Assembly: GCA_034432555.1 (NCBI GenBank)
Contig: DAOUBW010000026.1
Span: forward strand, 62,001 to 126,000
Reading direction: 5' to 3'
Source of the DNA: CP2-2F sp034432555
GTDB lineage: Bacteria; Chloroflexota; Anaerolineae; Aggregatilineales; UBA2796
Length of the DNA stretch: 64,000 bases
This document shows, piece by piece, positions 8,289-15,954 of this stretch (position 1 is its first letter; each line of letters starts with the position of its first letter). A program made the position numbers and the translations under genes. The notes beneath the pieces were generated by a model. The model was not told where the DNA came from, did no database searches, and saw only the letters and a list, made by a program, of their open reading frames with translations.

Positions 8289-9224
8289 TTAGGTGAGGTG
8301 CGCCGATAAAATTTCGCGCCCGCGTGCCGCATCCGCACTGATCTGCGCGATAAGCGCCTGGATGCTCTCAAATTTCTGCTCACCACGCAAGCGTGCCACA
8401 AAGTCCAGCGCCAGCGTTTGCCCGTAAATATCCCGATCAAAGTCGAGCAGATATGCTTCTAGGCGTGTCTGGCTGCTTGCAAAAGTTGGGCGCAAGCCAA
8501 GGTTAACCACCGCAGCGAAGCGCTCTGTGCCAAGCTGCGCGTAGCAGGCATACACGCCATTGGCGGGCAAAAGCTGCGCTTCCCAAGCTGCCACATTCGC
8601 CGTTGGGAAGCCAATGGTGCGCCCACGATGATCGCCGTGTACCACTTCGCCCGCCACGCGGTAAGGGCGCGCCAACAACTGCGCGGCAGTCTCGACGGCG
8701 CCCTCTGCCAACGCCGCCCGGATACTGGCAGAGCGGATGACGGCATCCTCCGCATCCATCAGCAGATCAACCGCCTGCACCGCAAAATTTTTAGCTTGCC
8801 CTTGCGCGCTCAGGAAGGCAAAATCGCCTTCCCGCTGATAGCCAAGCGCAAAATCACGGGTCAGCCACAAGCTTGCCATCCGCAAATGTGCCAGCAATGC
8901 ATCTACAAAATCGGCAGCGCGCATATGGCGCGTTGCTTCATCAAACGGGTGTGTCACAATCACATCTACACCGAGTTCTGCCAGCAGAGCGGCACGTTGA
9001 TCGGGTGTGGTGAGGTAATAGCGCCCTGTAATGCCGCGCAGCAGCACGTCCGGATGCGGGAAGAAGGTGACGACGGCAGCAAGCTGCCCTTTTTCGTGTG
9101 CAGCGCGCACCAACTGTTTGATGAGGTGCTGATGCCCACGATGCACACCATCAAAAATGCCAATGGTCACAAGCGAAGGCTGCGCCAACTGCACAGCCGA
9201 AAGCTGATAGGCGTGTTGAGACAA
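8289..9224 (-). CDS. ribF: Bifunctional riboflavin kinase / FAD synthetase
   Basis: Converts riboflavin to FMN and then FAD. The N-terminal adenylyltransferase domain (residues about 1-185) has GIFDGVHRGHQHLI, the nucleotidyltransferase HxGH-type motif, and the flavin-site segment TRDFALGYQREGD. The C-terminal riboflavin kinase domain (about 186-311) begins at YRVAGEVVHGD and has GRTIGFPTAN, the kinase signature. Length is normal. A promoter lies at 9258-9286, giving a leader of about 28 nt. There is no room for an FMN riboswitch and none is seen. Confidence 0.95.
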   Translation of the reverse strand: MSQHAYQLSAVQLAQPSLVTIGIFDGVHRGHQHLIKQLVRAAHEKGQLAAVVTFFPHPDVLLRGITGRYYLTTPDQRAALLAELGVDVIVTHPFDEATRHMRAADFVDALLAHLRMASLWLTRDFALGYQREGDFAFLSAQGQAKNFAVQAVDLLMDAEDAVIRSASIRAALAEGAVETAAQLLARPYRVAGEVVHGDHRGRTIGFPTANVAAWEAQLLPANGVYACYAQLGTERFAAVVNLGLRPTFASSQTRLEAYLLDFDRDIYGQTLALDFVARLRGEQKFESIQALIAQISADAARGREILSAHLT

Positions 9225-9257
9225 GGTGTTTTCCCATACGGTTACGAGAACGCCATA

Positions 9258-9286
9258 AGCATACCGTTTTACGCCAGATTTGTCAT
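9258..9286 (-). promoter_or_regulatory. Promoter of ribF
   Basis: On the minus strand, ATGACA (9286-9281), a 17-bp spacer and TATGCT (9263-9258). It matches 5 of 6 and 4 of 6 consensus bases and lies 34 bp before the ribF start. Confidence 0.6.
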
Positions 9287-9387
9287 CTGAAGGGCAAAGA
9301 AGGAGAGTGGTGAAAAGTGTGGTTGTGGACTGCCGAAACTGTGCGGATCGCCCTCATTAGCTTCGCTTCTTAGCAGAATTTACCCCA

Positions 9388-9469
9388 CCCTAAATCCCGC
9401 CCCGCACGCAGGGCGGGACTTTCTCGCCCTTCTGATTCCCTTTCATCGCGTGCGGGGAAAAGATTAGGG
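9388..9469. repeat. Composite inverted-repeat element in an intergenic gap
   Basis: This is the main content of the 462-bp gap between ribF and the kinase gene (9225-9686). Outer arms CCCTAAATC (9388-9396) and GATTAGGG (9462-9469) are near-inverted. Inner arms CCCCGCACGC (9400-9409) and GCGTGCGGGG (9448-9457) are perfectly inverted over 10 bp. A separate 8-bp hairpin (9395-9402 with 9411-9418) competes with the inner arm. It resembles multi-copy palindromic intergenic elements that I recall from Chloroflexota and cyanobacteria. Only one copy lies in this window, so the repeat nature is inferred. Confidence 0.6.
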
Positions 9470-9511
9470 ATAGAAGTTGGCTGCGCCGCCGCACGCAAGT
9501 CTATCACCACA

Positions 9512-9537
9512 AACTTCACCACTGCCGTCGTGAAGTT
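9512..9537. repeat. Short perfect inverted repeat upstream of a kinase gene
   Basis: AACTTCAC (9512-9519) and GTGAAGTT (9530-9537) are perfectly inverted with a 10-nt loop. It lies 150 bp before the Ser/Thr kinase start and could be an operator or a hairpin. The rest of the gap, apart from the composite repeat, shows nothing I can name. Confidence 0.4.
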
Positions 9538-9686
9538 AGGGAACATAAAACAAGTGAACATCGTTAAGCACTTAGCTGCGCTACGCACTTTGAAGGGCAG
9601 TTGATCTCAACATGCGTAAAAAAGCCGTTGTCGCATGGGCAGTTCGGTGATAAAGTTAGCAGCGCTGCAAAGGAACAGGTGCGTGC

Positions 9687-12065
9687 ATGGAATACTCTCG
9701 GTTTTTGGGAAGAACGCTGGGTCAATACACACTTGAAGCACCACTTGGCAAAGGTGGTATGGCGTCGGTCTACCGCGCACATCAGGCTAGTGTAGATCGC
9801 TATGTGGCAATCAAAGTCATGACGCCAGAGATCGCCAACGATCCCGGCTTTGTGGAGCGCTTTCAACGTGAGGCGCGCATCATTGGTCGCTTGGAACACC
9901 CACATATTTTGCCCGTCATTGATTTTGGCGAATCAGAGGGTACCTACTACATTGTAATGCGCTACATGGATGGCGGCTCACTCGATGACCTGATACGCCA
10001 GCGCCGTTTACGCCCTGAAGAAGTTGCTCACTACCTTGACCAAATTGCCTCTGCCTTAGATTATGCACATCAGAAAGGCGTGATTCACCGCGATCTGAAA
10101 CCAAACAATGTCCTATTAGATCGCGCTAATAACTGCTACCTCACCGATTTTGGCATTGCCCGCATTGAAGGCGGCGATCAGCACAAACTGACCGCTACGG
10201 GCAGCGTGATGGGGACGCCTGCCTATATGTCGCCCGAACAGGCGATGGGCAGACCGGTTGATGGGCGCTCTGATATTTACACGCTGGGCGTCATGCTCTA
10301 CGAGATGGCAACCGGCAAGCTGCCCTTTATGGCGGATACATCTGCCGCCCTGATCTTCCACCACGTTTATGAAACGCCGCCCTCACCACGCCAAATAAAT
10401 CCGAGTTTACCGGAGGCGGTTGAGCCGGTCTTTATGCGTGTGCTGGCAAAAGCGCCCGACATGCGCTATGGCACGGCGGAAGCGCTTGCCCGCGATTTTT
10501 CGCAGGCACTTGGCATTCGTAGCACGCCTTCAAAGGCGGTGCCGTCTGTGGGCGCAGCCTCAGGTATGGATACAACCTTTGTGGATGGTGCTTCCAGCGC
10601 GCCGCCGCCAACCATACCGCAAAAGCCCGATTTCACCAACCCTCAGGCGCTGTCTGTTGGGCGCGGTGGCACAGTGGCGGTTGGCTCACCACTGGGCGAA
10701 GGCGACATTCAGACGCCCGCCGCAATCAAGCGCGGCACACCCGCCGCCCTGATCGCCATCCTGGCCGTGGTGATTTTGGGCTTGGTCGGTGGCGTGTTCT
10801 TCCTGCTGAACAGCCAAAATGAGAGCGCCGCACAGACCGCCAACACTCAGACGGTAATTGCCCGCCAGGAAGCAACAAGCACAGCCGTGGCGTTGGCAGC
10901 CACCAGCGCGCAAGAAACCCAGATCGCGCTCTCGGCAACACCAACCCCTTCACCCACACAGACACCAACTGCCACACCCAGCGAGACACCCACGCCCAAC
11001 CTGACCGAAACATTCATCATCGGGCGGCTTGCCACCGCGGAGGCGCTGGAAACCGCCCAAGCCCTTCAAACACAAGCCGCCATAGAAGCAACCGAAACTG
11101 CTGAGGCGCTCATTGCCACCAGCACGGCGCAAGCCATCGCTGGCGCAACGTCAACCTTCATCGCGGGACGCCTACAAACGGCAGAAGCTGTTGAGCTAGG
11201 GCTGACTGCCACAATAAATGCTCAGAACACTGCCATTGCCAATGTAACTGCCACCATTGAAGCTGCCGACCGCCTGTTAACAGCAGAGGCGGAAGCTATC
11301 GCCCTCACCCAGACCGCCATTGCGCTGCGCCCAACTGAGACGCCTACACCAACATCACGCTTCGATCCACTGGCATCTCTTACGGCTGAAAGCCTTAGGT
11401 TAACACCCACTGCAATTGCTGTGCTGCCACCTGATCAGCAAATTCCTGAGCTGCTTGCCAGAGATTTGCGCAACGCCATTGATGTGTTGCGCGCCCAAGG
11501 CATCATTCCTGAAAGTGCCACCCTCATTGAGGTGCCTGTGCTGACTGAGCCGCCTGTTATGACGGGCAATGAAGAAGAAGAAAACGTCTTTGTGCTAGAG
11601 CCATTCAGCCGTGCGCGCTTCTACGATTTCTTTTTCTCGGCAGATGTGACCATCGTGACGACAGAGGATGCGCGTACTAGCACCTCGTGTGGTATTTATG
11701 TAGCTGCCACTAACGAAATCTACGGTGCGCGCCAACTCCTCGATGCGGATATGGGCGTATTCCGCTTCCTTCGCACACAGGGCTACCGCCTGATCACACG
11801 GCAAAATGAGACTTGGGCAGGTACTGCCATTGAAAGCGGCACGAACGCTGCCATCAAAGGGGAATTGAATGGTTCCGTGAATCGCATTAGCGCTGTGATG
11901 GTGGAAGGGTTACTCACCATTTACGTGAATGGTGTGCTGATCGTCCAAAGCGATGATCCGCTTTTCGCAGCGGGCGGTAGTTTGGGCTACTTCATGATTC
12001 GCGGCGTGAAGGGCGCCGGTCAGTTGTGCAGCTTTGATAATGTGCAGCTCTGGCGGCTGAATTAA
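9687..12065 (+). CDS. Membrane Ser/Thr protein kinase with lectin-like extracytoplasmic domain
   Basis: Residues about 14-275 are a complete Hanks-type kinase: glycine loop GKGGMASVY (21-29), ATP lysine in AIKVM (43), catalytic HRDLKPNN (134-141), DFG (154-156) and the MSPEQ activation-segment end. A disordered Pro/Ala-rich stretch leads to one membrane helix at about 354-374. Outside, a Thr/Ala/Glu-rich spacer of about 200 residues has recurring TAEA and ETA units and Thr-Pro runs. The last 170 residues form a beta-rich domain (ADVTIVTTED, GIYVAATN, ISAVMVEGLLTIYVNG) that reads like a concanavalin-type sensor. The ATG at 9687 follows AAAGGA. The target is unknown. The next gene is a permease in the same direction. 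Confidence 0.9.
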   Translation: MEYSRFLGRTLGQYTLEAPLGKGGMASVYRAHQASVDRYVAIKVMTPEIANDPGFVERFQREARIIGRLEHPHILPVIDFGESEGTYYIVMRYMDGGSLDDLIRQRRLRPEEVAHYLDQIASALDYAHQKGVIHRDLKPNNVLLDRANNCYLTDFGIARIEGGDQHKLTATGSVMGTPAYMSPEQAMGRPVDGRSDIYTLGVMLYEMATGKLPFMADTSAALIFHHVYETPPSPRQINPSLPEAVEPVFMRVLAKAPDMRYGTAEALARDFSQALGIRSTPSKAVPSVGAASGMDTTFVDGASSAPPPTIPQKPDFTNPQALSVGRGGTVAVGSPLGEGDIQTPAAIKRGTPAALIAILAVVILGLVGGVFFLLNSQNESAAQTANTQTVIARQEATSTAVALAATSAQETQIALSATPTPSPTQTPTATPSETPTPNLTETFIIGRLATAEALETAQALQTQAAIEATETAEALIATSTAQAIAGATSTFIAGRLQTAEAVELGLTATINAQNTAIANVTATIEAADRLLTAEAEAIALTQTAIALRPTETPTPTSRFDPLASLTAESLRLTPTAIAVLPPDQQIPELLARDLRNAIDVLRAQGIIPESATLIEVPVLTEPPVMTGNEEEENVFVLEPFSRARFYDFFFSADVTIVTTEDARTSTSCGIYVAATNEIYGARQLLDADMGVFRFLRTQGYRLITRQNETWAGTAIESGTNAAIKGELNGSVNRISAVMVEGLLTIYVNGVLIVQSDDPLFAAGGSLGYFMIRGVKGAGQLCSFDNVQLWRLN

Positions 12066-12117
12066 GCATCTGCCAAGCGCCAGCAAACCGTAGGGCAAAA
12101 GTGCACCTGTTTATGGT

Positions 12118-12146
12118 AGACTCCATACAGCGAAAGTGTGGAGTCT
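12118..12146 (+). promoter_or_regulatory. Hairpin covering the ribosome-binding site of the permease gene
   Basis: An 11-bp stem pairs 12118-12128 with 12136-12146 (one U-G wobble) around the loop AGCGAAA. The 3' arm contains the GGAG Shine-Dalgarno sequence (12140-12143) that serves the ATG at 12151. Folded RNA would hide that site. No T run follows, so a plain intrinsic terminator is less likely than translational control or a weak terminator after the kinase gene. Confidence 0.6.
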
Positions 12147-12150
12147 TGCT

Positions 12151-13431
12151 ATGTTTGGCGAATTGGCACAGTTGGCGTTTGGGAACTTGCTGCGCGCACG
12201 CGCACGCCTGATCATGACGGCGGGCGGCGTCTTGGTCGGCACAACAGCAGTGATCCTGTTGGTGGCGCTCACCATTGGCTTGCAGACTGTCGCAGAGGCA
12301 GGCATTGGCAGTGCTGCCTCGCTCACCGAGATGTATGTTTTCCCAAACTATGGGCGCGAACAGACCGCCAACATCCCACAGTTGGATAAGGCAGCCATAG
12401 ATGCCTTTTGGCGCATACCCGGCGTTGCCGTAGTCATCCCGATGCTCACCTTGCAGAATCCGCAGTTGTTCGCGGGCAAATTGCAAGGTTACCCGCAGAT
12501 CGTCGGTATTGATCCTGCCCTTCTGCCCTACCTGAACCTGACCGTGCGCGAAGGCGCCCTTTCCCTAAATGGCACAGACCTGATCGCCGGCAGCCGTGTT
12601 GGCGAGATGTTTTTCGATCCAACCGCCACAGAATACGCGCCTGTTAAGGTTGATTTGATGAAGGAACAGCCGCGCCTGCGGGTGACCAAGTATGGTGGAG
12701 ATTCTGCTACGCCACGCCGCGTGGAGGCGCGCTTTGTGGCGGTGCTGGAAGGTGGCGGCAATTTTGAGAACACTATCTTCATGGCGCTGCCTGAAGTGAT
12801 CAAGCTGAACGAATGGCTGATGGGCAAAAAGTATGACGAAAAGACCTTCCGCTACGATCAGATCATTGTGCGCGCCAAAGATCGGAACGTGACCAACGCG
12901 GTTTCAGAGGCGATCAAGAAACTCGGCTATCAGACAGGCGGCGCGGGCGATTTTTTGAACATGCTGAACGGTTTCTTTGGCACCATGCGGATCATGTTGG
13001 GTGGCATTGGCGCAGTGGCGCTGTTGGTGGCTGCTTTTGGCGTTGCCAACACCATGACGATGGCAATTTTGGAGCGCACTAAAGAGATCGGCTTGATGAA
13101 GGCAATCGGCGCCACGGATCGAAATATCCTGACCGTTTTCCTGATCGAGTCGGGCTTGGTAGGCTTCTTAGGTGGTGTGGCGGGTGTGTTGGTGGCGCTG
13201 CTGCTGCGCGATGTAATCAACAATGCCGTGCAGAACGTGCCGCCCGATAGCCCTGTCACTGCCTTCCTACCGCTTGATCCAAGCAAGATCGGCGGCAATT
13301 TGGTGATCATCCCGACCGAGTTGATGGCATTTGCGCTCGGCTTGGCAACCTGTGTTGGCTTGGCAGCGGGCTTTTTCCCGGCGCTGCGCGCTGCTAACTT
13401 GCCGCCGGTCATCGCCCTCAAGACAGAGTGA
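12151..13431 (+). CDS. MacB/FtsX-type ABC transporter permease without adjacent ATPase
   Basis: A 426-residue protein with the MacB layout: one N-terminal membrane helix (MTAGGVLVGTTAVILLVALT), a long extracytoplasmic domain (about residues 50-275), and three C-terminal helices in an FtsX domain. The cytoplasmic loop ERTKEIGLMKAIGAT is the coupling segment typical of the family. The ATG at 12151 has GGAG 7 nt upstream. A GTG at 12136 would add five residues. No ABC ATPase gene lies nearby. The partner may be encoded elsewhere. The gene follows a Ser/Thr kinase and faces the 802-residue protein gene with a gap of only 8 bp. Confidence 0.87.
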   Translation: MFGELAQLAFGNLLRARARLIMTAGGVLVGTTAVILLVALTIGLQTVAEAGIGSAASLTEMYVFPNYGREQTANIPQLDKAAIDAFWRIPGVAVVIPMLTLQNPQLFAGKLQGYPQIVGIDPALLPYLNLTVREGALSLNGTDLIAGSRVGEMFFDPTATEYAPVKVDLMKEQPRLRVTKYGGDSATPRRVEARFVAVLEGGGNFENTIFMALPEVIKLNEWLMGKKYDEKTFRYDQIIVRAKDRNVTNAVSEAIKKLGYQTGGAGDFLNMLNGFFGTMRIMLGGIGAVALLVAAFGVANTMTMAILERTKEIGLMKAIGATDRNILTVFLIESGLVGFLGGVAGVLVALLLRDVINNAVQNVPPDSPVTAFLPLDPSKIGGNLVIIPTELMAFALGLATCVGLAAGFFPALRAANLPPVIALKTE

Positions 13432-13439
13432 GGCTGCCG

Positions 13440-15848
13440 CTAATCGCCTTGTGTACGTGCGCGGGCGATGTAGAGCAGTTCTTCCATAAAAGTATTGAAG
13501 CCCTGCGCGTACTTATCAAGGTAATCCTGTGCCATAAGCTGCGCCAAATCGCTGCGCCCAATGCCGATCAGCACGCCAACGTGCGGGCGAAAATCACGCA
13601 GCGAGATGTGCAACATCCCTGCCGCGTCGGTCAGGATGCCCCATGCCAGCGTTTTCTTCTCATTATCATCTTTGGCGGTGTTGAAGCGCCGCAGCGATGA
13701 GGTGGCTGCCACCTGCCCAACGTTGCTGAACACCTCTTGCCCTTTGATGGTGTCGTTCAGCATATCAAAATGGCTTGGCAGGCTATCCAACAGGCGCTGC
13801 ACCGAAGGCGGCAAACCGCCCAACAAGCGGATTGTGCTGGTGCTAAGGCTCTCGCCCTTCATAGTCACATCTTTATAGGCAAGCATCGCCTCGCCAAATT
13901 TTTGAAGCGAGCCGAGATACTCAAGGCGCATTGCTTGTGCCTCTGCGCCAAGCTGCGCCATGTTCATGCCCTCAATGCGCTGCTCCAACATGCGAAAGGC
14001 ATAGCGCGTGCGCTGGTGCTGCTCATACAAGTTGGTGAACGGATTGCGAAAGGTAGTTGGGAAAATCCGTTCATGTGGGCTAAGGCTGGTGGCATCAATC
14101 GGGATGAGCAGGGCAGGATTGGATTGACGAGCAGCATCCAACGCCTTAGAGACAAGCTGCGCGGCGGTTTGGGCGTCTTTTTCGCGCTGCGCGCTGAGTT
14201 CGGCAAGGGCGTGAATGATGGACTCGGCGGGCTTGTAGAGCGGGCTGTAGATCGAACGGTAGAGCAGCAAGAGATCGTTGACAGTCAGGCGCAGCTTATC
14301 CGAGCGCTTGAGCAAGCTACGCCGCACATCCTGCACCAGTTCAAGGCGCACAAGGGTTGTCTCAGCGCTCACCTCAGGCGCACGCTGTATCTTTTTCAGG
14401 CGGGCGGCGCTCAAGGTGTTGGGCGTCTCTAGCGTCAGCGCTGTGAAGGGTGTGCCAGAGGCAGGCGCTTGATTCAACTTACCGCCGCGCTGCGTGTGGC
14501 GCGCTGCCAGCAGACGGATGAAGCGCGTTGCCTGCCCTGTCAAGATTTCGGCAATTGCCATGCCATTGGTGGCATCAAAGAAGATGTGCGAAAGGTCGAA
14601 GACGTTGCTCTCTGCGGTGCGGAAAATTGTCAGGGCGTGGTCACCAATGCCGCGCTGCCCACTCCGAATATCACTCAGCCGATCTTCGGCTCGTGCTGCA
14701 TCCCAATTGATCAGGATTGGCGCACGGCGGAGTTGTTCAAGCGCTTGCGCAGCAGCGGCGGGCAACGCACGGCGCAAGGTGATCTGTTCGCGGCGGCGGG
14801 CAGTCCGCAGCGCACGATCAAGGGTGGCAATCGGCTGCGTCGGCTTGAGGGCGAGCAGCTCAGCAGCGATGTACCGCGCGTGTTCGGCGGCAAAGTCGAG
14901 CGGGATCAGATAATAGCGCTTGCGAAGGATGACGCCAATCTGCAATTGATCAGGTGGAATGGGCGTGCGCGTATCATTGTATTCGCTGGGCATCAGCGCG
15001 GCGCGAATATCCATTTGCTGAAGGTAGGCGTGCAGGGCTGCCTCACGTTCAGCGGCAGCCGTGCGATCCTGCCATTTCTGCTCATAGGCGCGGCGGCGGT
15101 CGCGGCGCACACCGTCTAATGCCTGATTGCAGAAGCGCTCGAATATCTGGCGGCGGTAGGCGATGAAGGTATCTTCAAGGGCATCTGTTGGTGCGGTGTA
15201 TGGGCGCGCCTTGAGCCAGCGTTCGGTCAGGCGCGGGTCGCCAATGGCATCGCCAATCGCACGCAGCCGCACGCGCTCAAGCCATTCGCACGCCAGCAGA
15301 TCGGGATAATGCTTGAGCAACCATGCCGACGCCATGATCCAAGCTGCCAATTCGTCGGCAGCCTCAAGGCGTTCGCTTTCACGTGCCAATGCTTGCTGGA
15401 AACCTGTCGTTTCGCAAGCGTGCCAGCCGGTATCTTCGCGTAAGCCAAACTCCACGTAAAACTGCCAGGTGCCTTCGGGGAAAGATTTAACAGGGTCTTT
15501 GCCACTCAGCCGCAACAGCATGTGATAGGCAGCCAGGATGGCAGCTGGTCCGCCGAACAGGGCGCTGTACTTTACCTTATCAATGAAGGTCTGCATTCCC
15601 TGCATCAGCAGCGAAAGGTTGCGGCGGCTCTCCTGCACAGGCACCACCCGCTCACGCAGGTTTGCCAAGCCAATGCTGATCATGGTCGGCACATTACCGG
15701 CTGGCACAATGCGCGCAATCTCATCGGCAAGGGAAGATAGCTCCGGCAGGGAGAGGTGCGTAAGCTGATCTGTGGTATCGAGATATTTCCGCAGGCTGAG
15801 TGCGGTAAGCTGCTGCGCTTCGTCGTATTCTTGGGTTGCTTGGGTCAT
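13440..15848 (-). CDS. Large hypothetical protein, possibly a divergent HxxxD acyltransferase
   Basis: I do not recognise a named family. The 802-residue product is mainly helical and has no signal peptide. HIFFDATNG (residues 421-429) matches the HxxxDGxxG pattern of CoA-dependent acyltransferases (wax ester synthase/DGAT, condensation domains) with Gly changed to Ala. A strand with DHALTIFR precedes it, as expected. FSNVG near residue 707, about 290 residues later, resembles the C-terminal SNVPG segment of that superfamily and is followed by LHISLRDFRP. The first 380 residues are an extra helical region. It lies downstream of the M1 peptidase gene in the same direction. The fold call is inference and the motifs are seen. 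Confidence 0.6.
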   Translation of the reverse strand: MTQATQEYDEAQQLTALSLRKYLDTTDQLTHLSLPELSSLADEIARIVPAGNVPTMISIGLANLRERVVPVQESRRNLSLLMQGMQTFIDKVKYSALFGGPAAILAAYHMLLRLSGKDPVKSFPEGTWQFYVEFGLREDTGWHACETTGFQQALARESERLEAADELAAWIMASAWLLKHYPDLLACEWLERVRLRAIGDAIGDPRLTERWLKARPYTAPTDALEDTFIAYRRQIFERFCNQALDGVRRDRRRAYEQKWQDRTAAAEREAALHAYLQQMDIRAALMPSEYNDTRTPIPPDQLQIGVILRKRYYLIPLDFAAEHARYIAAELLALKPTQPIATLDRALRTARRREQITLRRALPAAAAQALEQLRRAPILINWDAARAEDRLSDIRSGQRGIGDHALTIFRTAESNVFDLSHIFFDATNGMAIAEILTGQATRFIRLLAARHTQRGGKLNQAPASGTPFTALTLETPNTLSAARLKKIQRAPEVSAETTLVRLELVQDVRRSLLKRSDKLRLTVNDLLLLYRSIYSPLYKPAESIIHALAELSAQREKDAQTAAQLVSKALDAARQSNPALLIPIDATSLSPHERIFPTTFRNPFTNLYEQHQRTRYAFRMLEQRIEGMNMAQLGAEAQAMRLEYLGSLQKFGEAMLAYKDVTMKGESLSTSTIRLLGGLPPSVQRLLDSLPSHFDMLNDTIKGQEVFSNVGQVAATSSLRRFNTAKDDNEKKTLAWGILTDAAGMLHISLRDFRPHVGVLIGIGRSDLAQLMAQDYLDKYAQGFNTFMEELLYIARARTQGD

Positions 15849-15888
15849 AACATCTCAGTGCAAGATAGCCAACGCGAGTGTGCCTACC

Positions 15889-15894
15889 ATTATA
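15889..15894 (-). promoter_or_regulatory. Candidate -10 box for the 802-residue protein gene
   Basis: TATAAT on the minus strand, 41 bp before the start codon. No -35 hexamer at the right spacing was found. Confidence 0.35.
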
Positions 15895-15954
15895 CGCGAA
15901 ATCATGGGCAGGGTGCGTCACAAATCCGATGGCTGCCCTATGCCTTGCTACTGA

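Noticed and set aside
9225..9370. An FMN riboswitch before ribF
   Set aside because: The leader from the inferred promoter is only about 28 nt and none of the conserved FMN aptamer segments is present.
9370..9588. A 72-codon minus-strand frame
   Set aside because: It runs through the composite palindrome, has no ribosome-binding site and no recognisable motif. The inverted repeat explains the sequence better.
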